The notes under the pieces: generated by a model
Seen by the model: only the letters and a program-made list of their open reading frames with translations
Told to the model about the DNA's origin: nothing
The model's database searches: none
Translations under genes and position numbers: made by a program
Assembly (NCBI GenBank): GCA_016872755.1
Contig: VGZE01000003.1
Coordinates: forward strand, 1 to 64,000
Length of the DNA: 64,000 nt
Source of the DNA: Planctomycetota bacterium
GTDB taxonomy: Bacteria; Planctomycetota; UBA1135; GCA-002686595
Direction of reading: 5' to 3'
In this document: positions 1 through 8,763 of the stretch, piece by piece
Layout of the letters: the number at the start of each line of letters is the position of its first letter
Position numbering within the stretch: position 1 is the first letter of the stretch

Positions 1-380
1 CCGCTGGCGCCGCGGGCCTCGCGCTTGCCGAGGGCGGCTGCTCGCCGTGGAACGAGAAGGCGCTGCGCGGCTCGATGGGCAGCCTGTTGCGCCTGCCGGT
101 CGCGCTGGCCGGAGTGGACGAGCTCGCGCAGGCCTTCCGCGACGCGCGGCGCGAGCAGGTGCTCGCGGTCGCGCGCGGCGGCGCGCGCTACGACGAGCAT
201 GCGTGGTCGGAGCGCAGCGTGCTGTGGCTGGCCGCGGAGACCGGCGCGCTGCCCGCTGCGCTGAGCGGGATCGCCGGCGTGTCGATCCCGATGGCCGGCG
301 CGGCGGAGTCGCTCAACGTCGCGGTGGCGGGCAGCGTGCTGCTGTTCGAGGCGGCACGGCACCGCCGGAGCAGGCCGTGA
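1..380 (+). CDS. TrmH/SpoU-family RNA 2'-O-methyltransferase, 3' end only
   Basis: Only the last about 125 codons are present; the reading frame is already open at base 3 and ends at TGA 378-380. The visible residues include GGCSPWNEKALRGSMGSLLRLP-like sequence early on and VSIPMAGAAESLNVAVAGS near the end, which are the SAM-binding trefoil-knot signatures of SpoU/TrmH methyltransferases. Members transfer a methyl group from S-adenosylmethionine to a ribose 2'-hydroxyl in tRNA or 23S rRNA. The substrate cannot be told from this fragment. Its stop codon overlaps the GTG start of rarA, so the two are probably cotranscribed and translationally coupled. Confidence 0.85.
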   Translation, partial: AGAAGLALAEGGCSPWNEKALRGSMGSLLRLPVALAGVDELAQAFRDARREQVLAVARGGARYDEHAWSERSVLWLAAETGALPAALSGIAGVSIPMAGAAESLNVAVAGSVLLFEAARHRRSRP

Positions 381-1696
381 GCACGTCGTTCTTCGACCAG
401 ACCGAGCCGCCGGAAGCGCGCGAGGCCCCGCCCGTGCGGCCCGATGCGCCGCTCGCCGAGCGCATGCGGCCGCGCACGCTCGCGGAGTTCGTCGGCCAGG
501 CGCACCTGGTCGGTCCGGGCAAGATCCTCGCGCGCGTGCTCGCGGGCCAGGCTCCGCAGAGCCTGATCCTGTGGGGGCCGCCGGGCGTCGGGAAGACCAC
601 GCTCGCGCATCTGGTTGCGCGCGCCAGCGGCCTGCGCTTCGTGCCGTTCTCCGCGGTGCTCGCCGGCATCAAGGAGATCAAGGACGTGATGGCGCAGGCC
701 GAGCGCGAGCGGCGCGCCAGCGGTCGGCGCACGCTGCTGTTCGTCGACGAGATCCACCGCTTCAACAAGTCGCAGCAGGACGCCTTCCTGCCGTACGTCG
801 AGAAGGGCGACATCGTGCTGATCGGCGCGACGACCGAGAACCCGTCCTTCGAAGTCGTCAGCCCGCTCTTGTCGCGCGCGCGCGTGCTCGTGCTGCAGCC
901 GCTCGCGCACGACGAACTGGTCGCGCTGCTGGGCAGCGCGGTCGCGCTGCCCGAGCGAGGGCTGAGCGGCGCAGTGCGCGCGTCGCGCGAGGCGCTGTCG
1001 GCGATCGCCAATGCCAGCGACGGCGACGCGCGTCGCGCGCTGACGCTGCTCGAGAGCGCGGCGGCGATCGCGCTGGCCGAGCCGCCGGCTCCCGGCGGCG
1101 CCGCGCCCGAGCTCGGGCCGAGCGTCCTCGCCGAGGCGCTGCAGCGCAAGACGCTCGCCTACGACAAGCGCGGCGAACAGCACTACGACCAGATTTCGGC
1201 GCTGCACAAGAGCGTGCGCAACTGCGACGCCGACGCCGCGCTGTACTGGCTGACGCGCATGCTCGAGGCGGGCGAGGACCGCGACTACCTGCTGCGGCGC
1301 ATGGTGCGGATGGCGCTCGAGGACGTCGGCATCGCCGATCCGAGCACGCTGCGCGCGGTGCTCGACGCGGGCGAGGCCTGGCGCCAGCTCGGCAGCCCCG
1401 AAGGCGAGCTCGCGCTCGTGCAGGCGGCGGTGTTGCTGGCGCGCGCGCCGAAGTCGAACGCCACGTACAAGGGCTACGCGGCTGCGCGCGAGGACGTCGA
1501 GAAGACGGCGGCGGAGCCGGTGCCGCTGCACCTGCGCAATGCGCCGACCGGGTTGATGAAGGAACTCGGTTACGGCAAGGGCTACCGCTACTACCACGAC
1601 GATCCGAATGCGAAGAACGAGATGAAGTGCCTGCCGCCGGGACTCGAGGGCCGGCGCTATCTCGACGCGGCGGAAGAAGAGGAGAAGGGGCAGTGA
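377..1696 (+). CDS. rarA: Replication-associated recombination protein A (AAA+ ATPase)
   Basis: RarA/MgsA/WRNIP1-family clamp-loader-like AAA+ ATPase that acts at stalled replication forks. The 439-aa length is normal for the family. It begins with the GTG at 377 that overlaps the upstream TGA; an open extension further 5' is only the antisense-free GC-rich frame and is not homologous in character. Walker A GPPGVGKTTLA lies at about residues 67-76, Walker B LLFVDEIHRF at about 119-128, and sensor sequence IGATTENPSFEV follows. The C-terminal half contains the family motifs YDKRGEQHYDQISALHKSVRN and LRRMVRMALEDVG. The next gene starts inside its stop codon. Confidence 0.95.
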   Translation: MSTSFFDQTEPPEAREAPPVRPDAPLAERMRPRTLAEFVGQAHLVGPGKILARVLAGQAPQSLILWGPPGVGKTTLAHLVARASGLRFVPFSAVLAGIKEIKDVMAQAERERRASGRRTLLFVDEIHRFNKSQQDAFLPYVEKGDIVLIGATTENPSFEVVSPLLSRARVLVLQPLAHDELVALLGSAVALPERGLSGAVRASREALSAIANASDGDARRALTLLESAAAIALAEPPAPGGAAPELGPSVLAEALQRKTLAYDKRGEQHYDQISALHKSVRNCDADAALYWLTRMLEAGEDRDYLLRRMVRMALEDVGIADPSTLRAVLDAGEAWRQLGSPEGELALVQAAVLLARAPKSNATYKGYAAAREDVEKTAAEPVPLHLRNAPTGLMKELGYGKGYRYYHDDPNAKNEMKCLPPGLEGRRYLDAAEEEEKGQ

Positions 1697-3243
1697 TGAA
1701 CCGTCAAATGCTTGCGGCAGCTTGCGCCGTCGTGCTGCTGCTGCTCGTCGGGATCTGGTGGGGGACGCGCGCACCGAGCATCGCGCCCGCGCTGTCGAGC
1801 GGCGTCGAAGCGGCGCCGCCCAGCGAACCCGAAGTCGACGCGGTTCTCGAGGGCGGGGCGCGCAGCGCGGTCGACCGAGCGACGGCGACCGTCGCCGCGC
1901 CTGAGCCCCCGAGCCGACCCGCCGCGCCGGCCGAGCCCGCCGCGAGCGCGCCGGCCGCCGTCGAATTGCCGCCGAAGGACGCGCTGGGCGAGCTCATCGT
2001 GCACGTGACCGACAAGCAGAGCGCGCGCGGGGTTCCAGACGCCAGGTTGCGGATGTACATGCTGCGCCGCGGCGACGAACCGGGCAGCGCGTACTTCTGG
2101 CCCGAAGAGATTCCGGCCGAGGCGGTCACCGACGCGACCGGAACCGCGCGCCTGAGCTACCCGGCGTGGGTCGCGGGCCTGGGACTCACCTCGACGGTCG
2201 CGTTCATGCTCGAGCACGCCGAGTATCCGTCGCGCCGGGAAGAGTTCGAGATCACCGGGCTGCGCACCGAGCACTCGGTCGAGCTCGAATACGGCGGCTA
2301 CCTGATGGTCAGCGGCTGGATCGGCGATCCGACGCAGGTCGTGCGCGACGTCGAAGTGACGACGAGCCAACAGTCGGCGATCCGTGCGCGGGATTGGATC
2401 GCCGGGCGCGACGGTCGCCTCGCGACGAATCGCGCGAAGCCGGGACCGCACGCGCTCTCGATCGGCTGGACCTCACCGCAGGGCCAGCGCTACGAGAGTC
2501 GCGTGCTCGAGTTCGAGCTCGCAGCCGGGGAACAGCGCGAGCTCTCGCTCGAGCTCTTGCCGGCGCTGCGCCTGCGCGGACGCCTCGACCTTGCGGTGCC
2601 GCGGCCGATCGTGAATGGAGACGTCGTCGTGTGCGCGGTCTTCGGCGCGCGAGGCGACACGACGGGGCTGCGCCTGCACGGCGCGAAGGTCGCCGCCGAC
2701 GGGACCTTCGAGATCGTGAACCTGCCGCCCGCGCGCATCGAGCTGATCGCGATGTGCGATGGCTGGGCGGCGACTTACGAGCTCGAGCCGTATCGCTACG
2801 AGTACGAGGTGCCTGGACAGGCACAGAAGCAGGTAGCCGAAGGCGAGAGCTGGAGCATCCCAACCTTCGAGGCGATTCCAGAAGCCGAGCTCGTCGTGCC
2901 GATGACCCCGACGGCCGCCGTCGAGCTCGAGCTCGTCGACGAGGCCGGCGCGCCGATCGCCGGGGCGAGCTTCGCGATGTGGCCAAACGTGCACTGGCCC
3001 ACGAGCGGCTATTCACAGATCTATCTCGATCGCGACTGGAGCGCGATGACCGACGTCGCGGGCCGCGCCCGGCTCGAGAACCTGCCGGCGCACCTCGCGC
3101 CATGTGAAGAGAGCTATCGCGTGAGCAAGGGCGGCTACGAGCCCGTCGAGGACGGGCGCGACGGCGGCGCCGAGGGGCAAGTCGCGATCGAGCCGGGCGG
3201 CGTTGCCAGGCTGCGCATCGTGATGCGCGCGAAGCAGAACTGA
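1696..3243 (+). CDS. Membrane-anchored protein with carboxypeptidase-regulatory-like repeats
   Basis: Unrecognised 515-aa protein. The ATG shares its A with the TGA of rarA, giving a one-base overlap. Residues about 5-25 form a hydrophobic anchor or uncleaved signal (LAAACAVVLLLLVGIWW), followed by an Ala/Pro/Glu-rich linker to about residue 95. The rest looks like several transthyretin-like/CarboxypepD_reg beta-sandwich units: phrases such as VTDKQSARGVPDARL..TDATGTARLSYP and VDEAGAPIAGASFAMW..TDVAGRARLENLP are typical of that fold. Such domains are common on envelope proteins of Planctomycetota. No catalytic motif is seen. It converges with recD2, 13 bases away. Confidence 0.8.
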   Translation: MNRQMLAAACAVVLLLLVGIWWGTRAPSIAPALSSGVEAAPPSEPEVDAVLEGGARSAVDRATATVAAPEPPSRPAAPAEPAASAPAAVELPPKDALGELIVHVTDKQSARGVPDARLRMYMLRRGDEPGSAYFWPEEIPAEAVTDATGTARLSYPAWVAGLGLTSTVAFMLEHAEYPSRREEFEITGLRTEHSVELEYGGYLMVSGWIGDPTQVVRDVEVTTSQQSAIRARDWIAGRDGRLATNRAKPGPHALSIGWTSPQGQRYESRVLEFELAAGEQRELSLELLPALRLRGRLDLAVPRPIVNGDVVVCAVFGARGDTTGLRLHGAKVAADGTFEIVNLPPARIELIAMCDGWAATYELEPYRYEYEVPGQAQKQVAEGESWSIPTFEAIPEAELVVPMTPTAAVELELVDEAGAPIAGASFAMWPNVHWPTSGYSQIYLDRDWSAMTDVAGRARLENLPAHLAPCEESYRVSKGGYEPVEDGRDGGAEGQVAIEPGGVARLRIVMRAKQN

Positions 3244-3256
3244 GCCGCTCTTCCCC

Positions 3257-5551
3257 TCAAGCGCCCGAGCGCAGCAGCGCGCGCAGCCGATCTCGCAGCG
3301 CACTCTCGCGCCGGTTCTGCTCGGCGTTGTCGACCGCCATCTTCAGCGCGCGCAGCGAACCGACCAGCACCACGAGCTTCTTCGCGCGCGTGATCGCCGT
3401 GTAGAACAGGTGTCGCTGCAGCATCATGTAGTGCTGCGTGACGAGCGGGATCACGACCGCGGGGAATTCGCCGCCCTGGCTGCGGTGCACGGTGATCGCG
3501 AAGGCGAGCTGCAGGTCGCCCAGATCCTCGGGCTCGTACAGCACTTCCTGCTCGGGGAACTGCACGAACAGCCCGTCCTCCTCGGAGGGGATGCGCGAGA
3601 TGCGCCCCATGTCGCCGTTGAAGACCTGCCGGTCGTAGTCGTTGCGCGTCTGGATCACGCGGTCGCCGACGCGCCACGTGCGCCCGCGCAGCACGAGCTC
3701 GCGCGAGCCGCGCCGCCGCTCCGAGCCCGCGGCGCGCAAGCGCTCGTTCAGGTTGTCGACGCCGCAGTCGCCGCGGTACATCGGCGAGAGCACCTGCACT
3801 TCCTCGAGCCAGTCGAACCCGAAGCGCTGCGGGATCCGCTCGGTCACGACCTCGACGACGCGATCGGCCGCGGCAGCGTCTTCGTCGGCCGGGAAGAAGT
3901 AGAAATCCGACAACGCCGCGCCGCGCTCGGGGAATACCGGCATCTCCCCCCGCAGGATGCGGTGCGCGTTCTCGACGATCAGGCTTCGCTCGTCCTGCCG
4001 ATAGATGCGCGTCAGGCGCCAGGTCGGCAGGCAGCCGCTGTCGAGCAGGTCCGCGAGCACGCTGCCGGCCATCACCGACGGCAGTTGATCGGGGTCGCCG
4101 ACGAACACGACGCGCGTGTCGGGTCCGATCGCCTTGACGAGCTGGTGCGCCAGCGTCACGTCGAGCATCGACAGCTCGTCGATGACGATCAGGTCGGCCT
4201 TGAGCGGCCGCTTCTCGTCGTGCGTGAACCCGTGCTCGAGCGGGTCGTAGCCGAGCAGCCGGTGGATCGTCTTCGCCTCGCGGCCGGTCGCCTCTGCGAG
4301 TCGCTTGGCCGCGCGGCCGGTGGGGGAGGCGAGCGCGACCTTCGCGCCGGCGCCCTCGGCGAGCTGCACGACGAGGCGCACGATCGTCGTCTTGCCGACG
4401 CCGGGGCCGCCGGTCAGCAGCGCGACGCGCGAGGCGAGCAGGCCGAGCACGGCTTCGCGTTGCAGCGGGTGCAGCTCGATGCCCATGCGGCGTTCGGCAT
4501 CGGCGAGCTCGCGCTCGCCCGCCAGCGGGCGTGCCCGGCCGCCTTCGGTCGCGACGAGCCGCGCCACGTTGCGCGCGAGCGCGCTCTCGCAGGCGTGCAG
4601 CATCGGCGAGTAGACGAGTCGCGCGCCGAAGCGCGCCTCGGTCTCCTGCACGAGCTCGCGCCCGGCGACGAGCTCGTCGAGGCCGCGCTCGAAGTTCGCG
4701 GCGGGCATCTCGCCGCGCAGCAGGCGATCCGCGGAGCGCAGCAGTTCCTCGCGCGGCAGGCACGTGTGTCCGTTCGACTCGGCCTCCTGCTGCGCGAACA
4801 GCATTCCGGCCCGCGCGCGCTCCATCGAGTCGCGCGGCATGCCGAGGCGCTGAGCCGCGCGGTCGGCGATCTGGAAGCCGATGCCGCTGACGCCGTGGGC
4901 GAGCCGATAGGGATTCTCGCGCAGCAGCGCCTCGCAGTCGGCGCCGTGGCGCTCGAGCACCGCCTCGACCTGCCGCGGGCCCAGGCCGAGCCCGTGCAGG
5001 AACGCGCGCGACCGGTGCGCGGCGAGTTCGCTGCGCACGCGCTCGACGAGTTCCGCCCGCACGTCGGCGCGCAGCCCGGGGATGCCCGACAACTGCGCCG
5101 GATCGTCACGGATGGTCTCGAGCGTGCGCTCTCCCAGGCGGCTGACGATGCGGCCGGCCAACACCTCCCCTACGCCTGGGAACGCACGCGACGACAGGTA
5201 GCGGACGAGACCGTCGGTATCGCTCGGCGGCAGCACGCTGGCGGCCTCGAACTCGAATTGTCGGCCGTGCTTGCGGCTGTTCGACCAGCGGCCGAGCAGG
5301 CGGACGCGCAGGCCCTCGAGGGGTTCGGGCAGCGGACCCACGGCGGCGACCCGTGCACCGAACAGGTCGCCGGAAAACGGCTCTGGATCCTCGTAACCTT
5401 TTTCAGGAGCGATCTTTAGAACCGAGTACAGCGTCTCCTTCGAGTGAAAGGTGACCAGCTCGATCGTGCCCTGCAGCACCTGCTGCGCGGCCTCCGGGTC
5501 GCCGCCAGGGAACCCGGGGTCCTGCGGCGAAGAGGCGGACGCGGCGGCCAT
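3257..5551 (-). CDS. recD2: ATP-dependent DNA helicase, RecD2 type (SF1B)
   Basis: 764 aa, close to the usual RecD2 length. N-terminal OB-like region, then tandem helix-hairpin-helix sequence (SGIPGLRADVRAELVERV, ENPYRLAHGVSGIGFQIAD) typical of RecD2. The motor domain has Walker A TGGPGVGKTTIVR at about residue 383, DELSMLD (motif II) and VFVGDPDQLPSV (motif III), and it ends with the UvrD-like VHRSQGGEFPAVVIP and YTAITRAKK motifs. RecD2 unwinds DNA 5' to 3' and acts in repair outside RecBCD; no recB or recC is adjacent. The start ATG gives MAAASASSPQDPGF; its promoter region is shared divergently with rpsU. Confidence 0.93.
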   Translation of the reverse strand: MAAASASSPQDPGFPGGDPEAAQQVLQGTIELVTFHSKETLYSVLKIAPEKGYEDPEPFSGDLFGARVAAVGPLPEPLEGLRVRLLGRWSNSRKHGRQFEFEAASVLPPSDTDGLVRYLSSRAFPGVGEVLAGRIVSRLGERTLETIRDDPAQLSGIPGLRADVRAELVERVRSELAAHRSRAFLHGLGLGPRQVEAVLERHGADCEALLRENPYRLAHGVSGIGFQIADRAAQRLGMPRDSMERARAGMLFAQQEAESNGHTCLPREELLRSADRLLRGEMPAANFERGLDELVAGRELVQETEARFGARLVYSPMLHACESALARNVARLVATEGGRARPLAGERELADAERRMGIELHPLQREAVLGLLASRVALLTGGPGVGKTTIVRLVVQLAEGAGAKVALASPTGRAAKRLAEATGREAKTIHRLLGYDPLEHGFTHDEKRPLKADLIVIDELSMLDVTLAHQLVKAIGPDTRVVFVGDPDQLPSVMAGSVLADLLDSGCLPTWRLTRIYRQDERSLIVENAHRILRGEMPVFPERGAALSDFYFFPADEDAAAADRVVEVVTERIPQRFGFDWLEEVQVLSPMYRGDCGVDNLNERLRAAGSERRRGSRELVLRGRTWRVGDRVIQTRNDYDRQVFNGDMGRISRIPSEEDGLFVQFPEQEVLYEPEDLGDLQLAFAITVHRSQGGEFPAVVIPLVTQHYMMLQRHLFYTAITRAKKLVVLVGSLRALKMAVDNAEQNRRESALRDRLRALLRSGA

Positions 5552-5622
5552 GCGCGCGAGGATCGCAGGAGCCCGCGGGGGATTCCAGCATCAGGAGTTG
5601 CGCACGCCGGCCCGGCGGATCC

Positions 5623-5651
5623 TTGGCAGGCACGGGTCCGGGAGGCATACT
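5623..5651 (+). promoter_or_regulatory. Predicted sigma-70-type promoter of rpsU
   Basis: TTGGCA at 5623-5628 and CATACT at 5646-5651 are separated by 17 bases and match the TTGACA/TATAAT consensus at 5/6 and 4/6 positions. Transcription would begin near 5658, leaving a leader of about 27 bases before the rpsU ATG. It is the only convincing pair in the short gap between recD2 and rpsU. Confidence 0.5.
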
Positions 5652-5684
5652 GCTCGGCCCTTTTCGTCCAGGGACATTTTCCGC

Positions 5685-5903
5685 ATGCCCGTCAAGGTCC
5701 AAGTTCGTCCTCACGAGTCGCTCGAAGCGGCTCTCAAGCGCTTCAAGCGCCAGTGCAACTCCAGCGGCATCTTCCGTCGCGCGCGTGCCAACACCTGGTA
5801 CGAGAAGCGCTCGGACAAGCGCCGCCGGGAGCGCCGCGAGCGCATCCGAACGATCCTGCGCGGCGGCCGCCGCCCGATCCGCGAGAAGGCCCCGCTGTAT
5901 TGA
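5685..5903 (+). CDS. rpsU: 30S ribosomal protein S21 (bS21)
   Basis: 72-aa, very basic protein starting MPVKVQVRPHESLEAALKRFKRQC, the bS21 signature, with the characteristic GIFRRARANTWYEKRSDKRRRER middle and an Arg-rich tail. It binds the 30S platform near the anti-Shine-Dalgarno region of 16S rRNA and helps initiation. It is transcribed alone, from a promoter just upstream, and is followed by an exceptionally long hairpin at 5937-6013. The length is normal for the family. Confidence 0.95.
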   Translation: MPVKVQVRPHESLEAALKRFKRQCNSSGIFRRARANTWYEKRSDKRRRERRERIRTILRGGRRPIREKAPLY

Positions 5904-5936
5904 TCGGTGCCGAGCCCGCCTCGAATCCGGCGGCTC

Positions 5937-6013
5937 GGCATGAAATGAGCCCGCCTCGATTCCGTCGCTTCGCCGAACGAAGTGATGGAACCGAGGCGGG
6001 CTCATTTCATGCC
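5937..6013. repeat. 36-bp-stem inverted repeat (hairpin) downstream of rpsU
   Basis: Positions 5937-5972 pair with 5978-6013 around a 5-base loop (5973-5977). There is one A-C mismatch (5959/5991) and two G-U pairs in 36. A partial direct copy of one arm (GAGCCCGCCTCGAATCCGG) sits just upstream at 5912-5930. No T-tract follows, so it is not a textbook intrinsic terminator, although so stable a hairpin 34 bases after the rpsU stop may end or protect that transcript. It could also be a REP-like palindromic repeat or a remnant of a palindromic insertion. Confidence 0.8.
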
Positions 6014-6078
6014 AGCGCGCCAAAATCGAAGCGGGCCTCGCACCGCCAAGCGCCGGTCTCGAGTCGGGCCCCGTTCCT

Positions 6079-7140
6079 GTGAGCCTGCTTCCCAAAGATC
6101 GCGACCTCTCGAAGACGCCTGAGCACGTCGAGTTGGTCGTGCGCGCCAGTGACTTCCGCTGCGCGGTCGAGGAACTCGAGCTCCGGCTCGACGCGTTCCT
6201 CGCGCACCACCTCGACTGGCGCTCGCGCTCGTCGATCCAGCAGCTGATCCGGGACGAGCACGTGCTCGTGTCCGCGCCCGGCCCCGAGCAGCGCGCGGAG
6301 GACGTGCCATTCGCCGTCGAGCGGCGCCCGGGCCGCTACCTGCGCCACGGCGCGCGCGTGCGAGTTCTGATCCCGGAGGCCTCGCGCCTGGAGGCGACCA
6401 CCAGCGCACCCGGCGACCTTTCCATCCTGTACGAGGACGACGAAGTGCTCGCGATCGACAAGCCGCCATTGATGGCGGTGCATCCGTCGGGGCGCTACCT
6501 GACCGGCACGCTGATCCAGCGCGTGCATGCGCGCTACCGCCGGCACGACGACGAGCGCGTCCCGATCCGGCTATGCCACCGGCTCGATCGCGAGACCAGC
6601 GGGATCGTGCTCCTGGCGAAGGACCCCGATTGGCATCCGCGCGTGATGGCGCAGTTCGAAGACCGCGAGGTCGAGAAGGATTACCTCGCGCTCGTGCGCG
6701 GGCAACCCGATCGCGACGAGGGGCTGGTCGATCTGCCGCTCGGGTCGGCGCGCGCGAGCGCCGTGATGATCAAGATGACGGTGCGCGAGGACGGGATGGA
6801 GTCGCGCACCGGCTATCGCGTGCTCGAGCGGCGCAAGGACTGCGCGCTCGTGCTGTGCCGGCTGCACACCGGTCGCCAGCACCAGATCCGCGTGCACATG
6901 GCGGCGATCGGGCATCCGCTCGTCGGGGACAAGCTCTACGGCGAGGACGAGGGCATCTTCCTGCGCGATCTCGCCGGCGAGCTCACCGAGCAGGACCGCG
7001 CGGCGTTGGACCTGCCGCGCCAGGCGCTGCACGCGCACCGGCTGGTGTTCACGAGTCCCAAGTCCGGCCGCCGCGTCGAGGTCGTCAGCCCGCTGGCGCC
7101 CGACATGCGCGAGTGGTTCGAGCGGCGGCCGCCGGCGTAG
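6079..7140 (+). CDS. RluA-family RNA pseudouridine synthase
   Basis: 353 aa, starting at GTG 6079; no in-frame ATG fits better. Residues about 30-100 hold an S4-like RNA-binding region (LRLDAFLAHHLDWRSRSSIQQLI). The catalytic domain has the RluA motif CHRLDRETSGIVLLAKD, with the nucleophilic Asp at residue 170, and later the conserved HTGRQHQIRVHMAAIGHPLVGDKLYG. It isomerises specific uridines in rRNA or tRNA to pseudouridine; whether it is RluC-, RluD- or RluA-like cannot be decided by eye. It stands alone between the long hairpin and an SGNH hydrolase gene. Confidence 0.9.
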   Translation: MSLLPKDRDLSKTPEHVELVVRASDFRCAVEELELRLDAFLAHHLDWRSRSSIQQLIRDEHVLVSAPGPEQRAEDVPFAVERRPGRYLRHGARVRVLIPEASRLEATTSAPGDLSILYEDDEVLAIDKPPLMAVHPSGRYLTGTLIQRVHARYRRHDDERVPIRLCHRLDRETSGIVLLAKDPDWHPRVMAQFEDREVEKDYLALVRGQPDRDEGLVDLPLGSARASAVMIKMTVREDGMESRTGYRVLERRKDCALVLCRLHTGRQHQIRVHMAAIGHPLVGDKLYGEDEGIFLRDLAGELTEQDRAALDLPRQALHAHRLVFTSPKSGRRVEVVSPLAPDMREWFERRPPA

Positions 7141-7327
7141 GCGTCGCGCGCCGGGATCCGGGCCCCTGTCGGCCGCCTCGCGTTGCGAATCGAAGCCGCA
7201 GCGGGTGCCTGCGCCTTGCCGAGCTCTCCGGCGGCACTACGGATCGGGGACATGGTCCCCGAAGTGCAGGACGTTGGACGCCTCGGCAGGATCGAACCGG
7301 CCGAGCGACGCGTATAGAGTGAGTCGG

Positions 7328-8383
7328 ATGAAGCCCCTTCTACTGCGCGCCACGCTTGCGCTGTGCATGCTGCCAGTCGCGTGGCTCGCGGCCGAGGGCA
7401 TCGGCAGCCTGTCGCTCGCCTGGAAGGCCTCGCGCACGCCGATCGTGCTGCGCGAACAGTTTCACTGCGAGTACGACCCGGACCTCGGCTGGATGAACAA
7501 GCCGAATTGGCGCGCGCCGAACGTCTACGGGCCGGGCATCGACCTGAACACGAATTCGCAGCGGCTGCGCGGCACGCGCGAGCACGCGCTCGGCAAGCCC
7601 GCGGGCACGTACCGCGTGCTGTGCCTCGGCGACTCGTTCACGATGGGCTACGGCGTCGCGGACGACGAGAGCTACCCTGCGCGCCTCGAGCAGGCTTGCC
7701 CGGGGCTCGAGGCGATCTGCATGGGCCTGGGCGGTTTCGGCCTGGATCAGGCGTACCTGTGGTACCGGCGCGACGGCGTCAAGTTCGAGATCGACACGCT
7801 GCTCGTGGCGGTCATCGATGGCGACTTCTATCGGATGGTCGCACTCGAGAAGGCGACCGAGAGCCCCAAGCCGCAGCTCGAGCTGCACGAAGGCCGGCTG
7901 GTCGTCACGAACGTGCCGGTGCCGAACTACTTCGTGCGCCCCGAGACGTTCAGCGGTGGGATGAGCTTGTGGAAGGCGTCGGCGCTGTACCGCTGGATCT
8001 CCGGCAGGTCGAAGCCCGCGTCCGCGCCCGCGGCGCCGGTCGCGTTCCGGGACATGCCGTTCGCGCCGCTCGCGCGCGCGGTGTTCGAGCAGTTGCGCGA
8101 CCTTTCGCGAGAGCGCGGGCAGCGGCTCGTCGTCGTGTACCTGCCGGTGCGCAACGAGGCGGTGATCGGACGCACGCCGCTGTGCGACGAGTGGCTCGCG
8201 CCGATGCTGCGCGAGCTCGGCATCGACCTCGTCGAGCTGATCCCCGACTTCAAGGCGCTGACGCCAGGCCGGCTGAACACGCACTACCTGGCGGACGGCC
8301 ACTACAGCGAACTCGGCAACACGCTCGCGGCGGCGGTCCTGCTGCGTGAGCTGCGCCGGCTCGATCCGGGCGTGCCGCGTTAG
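7328..8383 (+). CDS. Membrane-anchored SGNH/GDSL-type hydrolase-like protein
   Basis: 351 aa. The chosen ATG is the one directly before an N-terminal hydrophobic segment (LLLRATLALCMLPVAWLAAEG, residues about 4-24), a signal peptide or anchor. Block I is LCLGDSFTMGYGV with the putative nucleophile Ser103; block V is LADGHYSELGN with the D-G-H pair near residues 323-325. These fit SGNH hydrolases, which deacylate lipids, polysaccharides or peptidoglycan; the substrate is unknown. A TATAGA sequence ends about ten bases before the ATG, so the transcript may have almost no leader. Two further SGNH-type genes occur in this window (16028-17098 and 24282-25799). Confidence 0.75.
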   Translation: MKPLLLRATLALCMLPVAWLAAEGIGSLSLAWKASRTPIVLREQFHCEYDPDLGWMNKPNWRAPNVYGPGIDLNTNSQRLRGTREHALGKPAGTYRVLCLGDSFTMGYGVADDESYPARLEQACPGLEAICMGLGGFGLDQAYLWYRRDGVKFEIDTLLVAVIDGDFYRMVALEKATESPKPQLELHEGRLVVTNVPVPNYFVRPETFSGGMSLWKASALYRWISGRSKPASAPAAPVAFRDMPFAPLARAVFEQLRDLSRERGQRLVVVYLPVRNEAVIGRTPLCDEWLAPMLRELGIDLVELIPDFKALTPGRLNTHYLADGHYSELGNTLAAAVLLRELRRLDPGVPR

Positions 8384-8616
8384 CGCGCGCCGTCGTGCGC
8401 CTGCCTCGGCCAGCCGATCCGATCGGCGATTCGAGACTCGGCGGGCGCCCCCACTAACCGGCCGAGTGGGACGAGTTTGATCGGCGCGCCCGGCAGGAGC
8501 ACGCCGGCCATCGCGGCGATTGACGATGGCGCGTAGTCGGGCCCGTAGGCCGCAACCACGAAGTGACCTTGCTGCCCCGCGGCCTCGACGTTCGCGAGCT
8601 GGCCTTCGCGCACGAC
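8380..8616 (-). pseudogene. Possible 3' remnant of a coding gene in the 380-bp gap
   Basis: The gap between the SGNH gene and the next plus-strand gene (8384-8763) has no intact gene. On the minus strand the last about 78 codons before TAA at 8382-8380 have the GC-rich third positions of genuine genes here and read sensibly (for example GHFVVAAYGPDYAPSSIAAM, LLPGAPIKLVPLGRL). Upstream of about 8620 this character is lost and no start is found. It may be the tail of a gene broken when the odd neighbouring gene arrived. It could also be chance. Confidence 0.3.
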
Positions 8617-8763
8617 CGATCGCCAGGGCACTCTCCACCCGCCGCAACTCCCCAACGAGCCGAACCCAAGGCATGATCGCGCCAAAGGTCGTCTGCATGG
8701 CAGTCCCATCCGCCGGCTCTTGCTGGCGGGGGCCTTGGCTTTCGTGTTCTCTCCATGTGACTC

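Noticed and set aside
188-1774. A 528-codon open frame antisense to rarA, and many similar long antisense frames (for example 33167-36376 opposite nuoC-nuoI).
   Set aside because: In DNA this GC-rich stop codons are rare, so frames opposite real genes stay open. Their translations are Arg/Ala/His-rich, have no recognisable motif, and lie opposite genes with complete conserved families.
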